From Aeoliella sp052161615 (GTDB taxonomy: Bacteria; Planctomycetota; Planctomycetia; Pirellulales; Lacipirellulaceae), in contig NZ_CP197417.1 in NCBI RefSeq assembly GCF_052161615.1, forward strand, positions 124,001 through 188,000: a DNA stretch of 64,000 nucleotides. The letters are read 5' to 3'. The position numbers were made by a program, and so were the translations under genes. The notes beneath the pieces were generated by a model that saw only the letters and a program-made list of their open reading frames with translations, had not been told where the DNA came from and ran no database searches. Positions 60,327 to 64,000 of the stretch are shown here, in pieces (within the stretch, counting starts at the first letter, position 1; the number at the start of each line of letters is the position of its first letter).

Positions 60327-62624
60327 TTATACCTCGGTCTTCGGCTCCATCGCTTCGATCCGGCCGTGGTCGGACAAGTAGTGCACTTCGCCGGTGGTGA
60401 TGTCGTAGACCATGCCGACCACTTTCACTCGGCCTTCGCGCACGGCGTCGCGAATCACTCGGCTGCGAGCGGTGATCTCGTGAACCGTCCGTAGCACGTT
60501 GCGGCGGACCACTTCGTCGACCAATTGCTCCTTGGCGTCGGCGTCCATGCGGGGGAACTGCCGAGCTTCTTCTTCGCGAATGCTCACCTGCACTTCGTTG
60601 ACCACCGCGTCGAGGCTTTCGCAGCCCGTCGCGTCGCAGGCGCTCTTGCCATCGGCGAGCAGTCCAACGGACGACATCACCGCGCCGCAGCGGGTGTGAC
60701 CCAGCACAGCGACGAGTTTCACGCCCGCCACGGCCACGCCGTATTCGATGCTGCCTAGGCTCTTGGTGCCAATGATATTGCCAGCCACGCGAACGGCGAA
60801 CATGTCGCCAATGCCAAGGTCGAATACGATCTCGGCGGGGACACGCGAGTCGATGCAACCCAAGATCACGGCAAAGGGAGTTTGCCCCGCCGCGGTAGCG
60901 TCGATCGCGCGGCTGAAATCGCGGCTGAGCTGCTTGCCCGCCCGGAATCGCCGGTTGCCCTCCATCAGGATGTCGACAGCTTGCTGCGGCGTGAGGCTGT
61001 CGCGGAGCTCACGCGTGGTGAAGTCGGCGAACTGGATGTCGTCGTTCAGTTGGTATTTGTTGCGAAACCCCCTCAGACTAACGGTAATGTCGTGCACCGG
61101 CGCAACCGAATCCCGAAACTCGCGAATCATGCTGAGCACGTCGGGATCGATGTAGTCGGTGCCACTGGCATCGATAAGCACGCTGCTACCTCGTGGCGCT
61201 TCGGTAAGTACTTTGTCGAGCGACGCCCGATTGAGGAAGCTCACTTGGTTGGCGAGCTCGATGTGTAGCACGTCGCCGCCGAGATGCGTCTCGACGATGC
61301 GTCGTACGGGGCGACGTAGATTGCTGTTGAGGATGAACAGCACCGCCACGCCCAGGCCAATCAGAATACCGATCAACAGGTCGGTAAACACAATGGCGAC
61401 CAGCGTGATGATGAACGGCAGGAACTGATACCGGCCTTCGCTCCACATGTCGCGGAACAGTTTGGGACTGGCCAGCTTATAACCGGTAACGATCAGGATC
61501 GCCGCTAGTGCCGAGAGGGGAATCATATTGAGGTACTGCGGGAACATGGCCACGCAGACTGCGAGCAATCCGCCGTGGAAGATCGCGGCTCGTTTCGTCT
61601 TTGCTCCGCTGGTGACGTTCACCGAGCTACGAACAATGACCGAAGTCATAGGGAGGCCACCAATCAGGCCAGCGCAAATATTGCCCACCCCCTGAGCCCA
61701 CAGTTCGCGACTGGGGGGGGAGTTACGCCGCTCGGGATCGATCTTGTCGACCGCTTCGAGGTTCAGCAGCGTTTCGAGCGACGCCACGATCGCAATGGTC
61801 ACAGCCGCGATGTAGATAGCAGGATTCACCAGTTGGCTGAAGTCAGGGAAACTAAAGAACTTCTTGACTAGATCTTCCGTGGAGGTAGGGATGGGGAGCG
61901 TCACCAAATGGGTTGGATCGATTGCCCATGGCCCTCCCAGGTTCTTGAACCACACGTACATTCCCACTCCGACCAGCACCACCGCCAGTGCGCTAGGTAC
62001 GGGCAGGGCCTTTAGCAGCTTGATCCGGGGCCAAAGCACGAGAATGGCGACCGACACCAGGCCGATCGCCGTGGCTCCGTAGTGGAAGTCGCCGGTGCTG
62101 ATGACACTCCAGATCTCGCTGAATGTGTTGTGGTGATCGGGTTGCTCGAAAGACATCTCGCCTTCAGGGTCGCTGTCGTGGCCCACCAAGTGAGGAATCT
62201 GCTTAAGGATAAGAATCACACCAATCGCCGCGAGAAGGCCTTTGATCACGCTGGAGGGGAAGAACGCGGACAGGGCTCCCGCCTTGACGATACCAAGGAC
62301 CACCTGCAGCACACCTCCGATCACGACCGCCAGTAAGAACGCCTCGAACGAACCTAGGTTGGCAATCTGGGCGGCCACAATGGCCGTCAGGCCCGCGGCG
62401 GGACCGCTCACGCTGGTATGCGAGCCGCTCAGCATGCCGACTACAAGACCGCCGATGATTCCCGAGATCACACCAGAGAGCAGTGGCGCATCGGACGCCA
62501 ACGCAATTCCCAGGCAGAGGGGCAGGGCAACGAGGAACACCACCAAACCGCTCGACAAATCGGCCGGAAGCGTCGAGAGGGTGTAAATCGAATGTTTATT
62601 GTTATTGGTCGGCGTGATGGGCAT
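60327..62624 (-). CDS. SulP-family anion transporter fused to beta-carbonic anhydrase
   Basis: A 765-residue fusion. Residues about 15-420 form a SulP permease (GLVVFLVALPLCLGIALASDAP, GSHTSVSGPAAGLTAIV, NICAGLIGGLPMTSVIVRSS). Residues about 430-545 form a STAS-type cytoplasmic domain (VSFLNRASLDKVL, GSSVLIDASGTDYIDPDVL). Residues about 560-750 form a beta-carbonic anhydrase with the zinc ligands in ILGCIDSRVPAE and VLGHTRCGAV. It should import bicarbonate and interconvert it with CO2 at the membrane. The first ATG that precedes the membrane domain is at 62624; the longer frame upstream is Arg-rich and is rejected. Confidence 0.93.
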   Translation of the reverse strand: MPITPTNNNKHSIYTLSTLPADLSSGLVVFLVALPLCLGIALASDAPLLSGVISGIIGGLVVGMLSGSHTSVSGPAAGLTAIVAAQIANLGSFEAFLLAVVIGGVLQVVLGIVKAGALSAFFPSSVIKGLLAAIGVILILKQIPHLVGHDSDPEGEMSFEQPDHHNTFSEIWSVISTGDFHYGATAIGLVSVAILVLWPRIKLLKALPVPSALAVVLVGVGMYVWFKNLGGPWAIDPTHLVTLPIPTSTEDLVKKFFSFPDFSQLVNPAIYIAAVTIAIVASLETLLNLEAVDKIDPERRNSPPSRELWAQGVGNICAGLIGGLPMTSVIVRSSVNVTSGAKTKRAAIFHGGLLAVCVAMFPQYLNMIPLSALAAILIVTGYKLASPKLFRDMWSEGRYQFLPFIITLVAIVFTDLLIGILIGLGVAVLFILNSNLRRPVRRIVETHLGGDVLHIELANQVSFLNRASLDKVLTEAPRGSSVLIDASGTDYIDPDVLSMIREFRDSVAPVHDITVSLRGFRNKYQLNDDIQFADFTTRELRDSLTPQQAVDILMEGNRRFRAGKQLSRDFSRAIDATAAGQTPFAVILGCIDSRVPAEIVFDLGIGDMFAVRVAGNIIGTKSLGSIEYGVAVAGVKLVAVLGHTRCGAVMSSVGLLADGKSACDATGCESLDAVVNEVQVSIREEEARQFPRMDADAKEQLVDEVVRRNVLRTVHEITARSRVIRDAVREGRVKVVGMVYDITTGEVHYLSDHGRIEAMEPKTEV

Positions 62625-62759
62625 AGATTTATGCGAGGCGAGACAAACCGATGCAGCGACCCGAGGGTCGGCAAACGAGGTTCGCGGGACTAAGAGAATC
62701 GTGGAACACCGGAATCCTCGAAGCACACGAGGTCCGAACAAGTACGCACGAGGCGCGCA

Positions 62760-63092
62760 CTAACAGCGCAGTGGGGCCAACTGCCCACATGGAAGGCGAT
62801 GTCCAGCGAGGTAAACAAAATCGCCCTGCGGATTCCAGACTAACGGAGCGGCGATGGGCGGCGTGAAAACGAGCGGGTTGGAATGCGCTGTGCGACTACG
62901 CACAATCCGAGCTTCGTGAGCCATCCATACGTAGGTGCCCGTGGTTTCCGCGCTGCTCTCGCGTTCCTCGGTCAACTGGAGCGACTGCGCCAGTGTCGGA
63001 GCTCCCATCGGCAACACCAAGGCAAATATCGCCGCGGCCAGGCTGAGTCGCCAGGATCGCGGGGCCTTCTTGGGATGGGGTACTCGGAGCAT
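62760..63092 (-). CDS. Possible small secreted protein
   Basis: A 110-residue open frame with a plausible signal peptide (basic MLRVPHPKKAPRSWR, hydrophobic LSLAAAIFALVLPMGA, AxA site TLAQ). The mature part has no recognised domain (EERESSAETTGTYVWMAHEA). It lies between the SulP start and a divergent small membrane-protein gene. The call is weak because the composition could be chance in this GC-rich DNA. Confidence 0.4.
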   Translation of the reverse strand: MLRVPHPKKAPRSWRLSLAAAIFALVLPMGAPTLAQSLQLTEERESSAETTGTYVWMAHEARIVRSRTAHSNPLVFTPPIAAPLVWNPQGDFVYLAGHRLPCGQLAPLRC

Positions 63093-63390
63093 CGGCCAGG
63101 GCTGCCCAGGGGGCAGTCGTCGGGGCAAGATCGGGGGAACACTCGTAACCGTAGGATAATGGACTCACCGCACGCGTCAAGTGCGAAGGAATCGAGGTCT
63201 TCCACTAGATTTCGGCATTTGTCGCTTTTTTCACGAACTGGAGGACCCACATCCGCGGGAATAAATCGACGCGTGCTACCAGAAAAAATCTAAGGATTGG
63301 CGCGCGACGTGCAGACACCTTACTCGTACACGGAGCTCGCTCCCTGACTCCTAAGCACCACGCACCCTCATCTTCAAAGGAGCACCGATC

Positions 63391-63636
63391 ATGTTTCCCC
63401 TTCGCCCGGCCAATGGACCTCACGCTCGCACCGCGAACCACCACGCCATGGTGGCTTGGGATAAGCTGCTCACCATCGCCCTGGGCGTAATGCTGCTAGG
63501 GACGGGTACTCTTTTCCTGCCGCATGTCACCACGCACTTGGGTCCTTTCTCGACGCTGTTCATCGCGGTGGTGGTGGTTGGTTCCGTCGTGATGCACATC
63601 CGCGAACACACCACGCCGCCAGAATCGCAGTCCTAG
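63391..63636 (+). CDS. Small two-helix membrane protein
   Basis: An 81-residue protein with two helices (about residues 24-45 and 52-70) and short polar ends. A good AAAGGAG ribosome site lies upstream of the ATG. No family is recognised. It converges on the TM2-domain gene with 14 nt between stops. Confidence 0.6.
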   Translation: MFPLRPANGPHARTANHHAMVAWDKLLTIALGVMLLGTGTLFLPHVTTHLGPFSTLFIAVVVVGSVVMHIREHTTPPESQS

Positions 63637-63650
63637 TGAGGCTTAGTCTT

Positions 63651-64000
63651 CTACGCCCCGTACGTATTCCGCTCGTCGACTTGCTCGTTCAGGGTCCAGA
63701 AGTCACATAGCAGGAACAGCGCCACCACGATGGCCGCGGGGATCGCCAGGATGACGGTACTCGCCAAAGCCCAGCACACGAGGTACACCAGACCCGTGCC
63801 CCACTTCCCAAGATAGAAGCGGTGCACGCCGAGAGACCCAAGGAAAGTTAGCAGGAGCCACGCGACGTTGTAATCGATCGGACCCGTGACGTAGCGACGA
63901 TTGGCCGCCCGCTCCATACTGGGAATGAGCACAATGTCGATCAACCACCCAATTCCCAGAAGCCCCAGGGTGCAAAACCAAATCGTGCCCGTGATTGGTC
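63651..64000 (-). CDS. TM2-domain membrane protein (N-terminus beyond window)
   Basis: The frame stays open to the right edge, so at least 115 residues are visible. The edge part reads ITGTIWFCTLGLLGIGWLID, the end of a first TM2 unit; a second, NVAWLLLTFLGSLGVHRFYLGKWGTGLVYL, follows with the family's GxHRFYLG signature. The two units together suggest a duplicated TM2 protein. A shorter product from the TTG at 63944 would lose the first unit and is unlikely. The function of the family is unclear. Confidence 0.8.
   Translation of the reverse strand, partial: PITGTIWFCTLGLLGIGWLIDIVLIPSMERAANRRYVTGPIDYNVAWLLLTFLGSLGVHRFYLGKWGTGLVYLVCWALASTVILAIPAAIVVALFLLCDFWTLNEQVDERNTYGA

Noticed and set aside
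62760..63128. Longer start for the small secreted protein
   Set aside because: The first 12 residues are Pro/Arg-rich and would precede the signal peptide; the ATG at 63092 is used, with low confidence.
1..64000. tRNA, rRNA, tmRNA or riboswitch genes
   Set aside because: I scanned for T-loop GGTTCGAATCC-type motifs and known conserved cores and found none I could defend. A covariance-model search would be decisive.

Overview
The window looks like chromosomal DNA from a member of the Planctomycetota, most likely the order Pirellulales. The evidence is the gene content: an SHD1-domain exported protein, a Tat-exported DUF1501 protein, a formaldehyde-activating-enzyme homologue, a fused double UvrA, a SulP-carbonic anhydrase fusion, several small membrane proteins with an N-terminal NP(Y/F)xSP motif or an RTLLIxTT-type first helix, and many GTG starts without clear Shine-Dalgarno sequences. 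I see no phage, insertion sequence, CRISPR array, rRNA or tRNA gene.

Layout. 1-2284 (minus): a Cu/Zn superoxide dismutase lipoprotein cut by the left edge, a rhodanese and an M29 aminopeptidase. 2616-6756 (plus): a long acyl-CoA dehydrogenase, an M24 peptidase and two small membrane proteins. 6907-10314 (minus): sufS and sufU split by a membrane protein gene, plus another membrane protein. 10536-18810: an SHD1 protein, a Ser/Thr kinase, a TrhA-type channel, a DUF1501 protein, a Fae-like protein, an orphan MafI-type immunity gene and a glutamine-amidotransferase-like protein. 19219-20061: a beta-barrel outer-membrane protein. 20705-20793: two parS centromere sites. 21096-24135: a fatty-acid-like cluster of dehydratase, long acyl carrier protein, second dehydratase and ketosynthase. 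24605-26281: duplicated Yip1-family membrane genes with duplicated promoters. 26749-33364: Cys-rich lipoproteins, an MsbA-like exporter and a secreted coiled-coil/proline-rich protein. 33667-36726: an AI-2E-family permease, a CBS protein and a ParDE-type toxin-antitoxin pair behind two identical-spacing operators. 36765-46820 (minus): a thiamine-diphosphate decarboxylase, mtnA and a 2341-residue UvrA-UvrA fusion. 46932-54751: an SGNH hydrolase, a rRNA-type methyltransferase, an orphan AbrB-like antitoxin, MgtC, a BshC-like protein, a family 2 glycosyltransferase, a Nif3-like protein, an AIM24 protein and a TIM-barrel protein. 54896-64000: a large exported protein, a GH13 branching-type enzyme, a Uma2 nuclease-fold protein, the SulP-carbonic anhydrase fusion and small membrane proteins.

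The most striking non-coding feature is a set of at least a dozen short repeat modules, named A to L here, that fill almost every long intergenic gap between 4.6 and 35.2 kb. They recur in both orientations and often in the same order (A-B-C-D-E-F), several are built from 9-11 nt quasi-repeats, and some reach into gene starts; the sufS start codon lies inside one. They become rare after about 36 kb. The pair of parS palindromes suggests that this segment lies in the ParB-loading, origin-proximal part of the chromosome. Counts and alignments were made by eye, and functional names rest on motif recognition, not on database searches.
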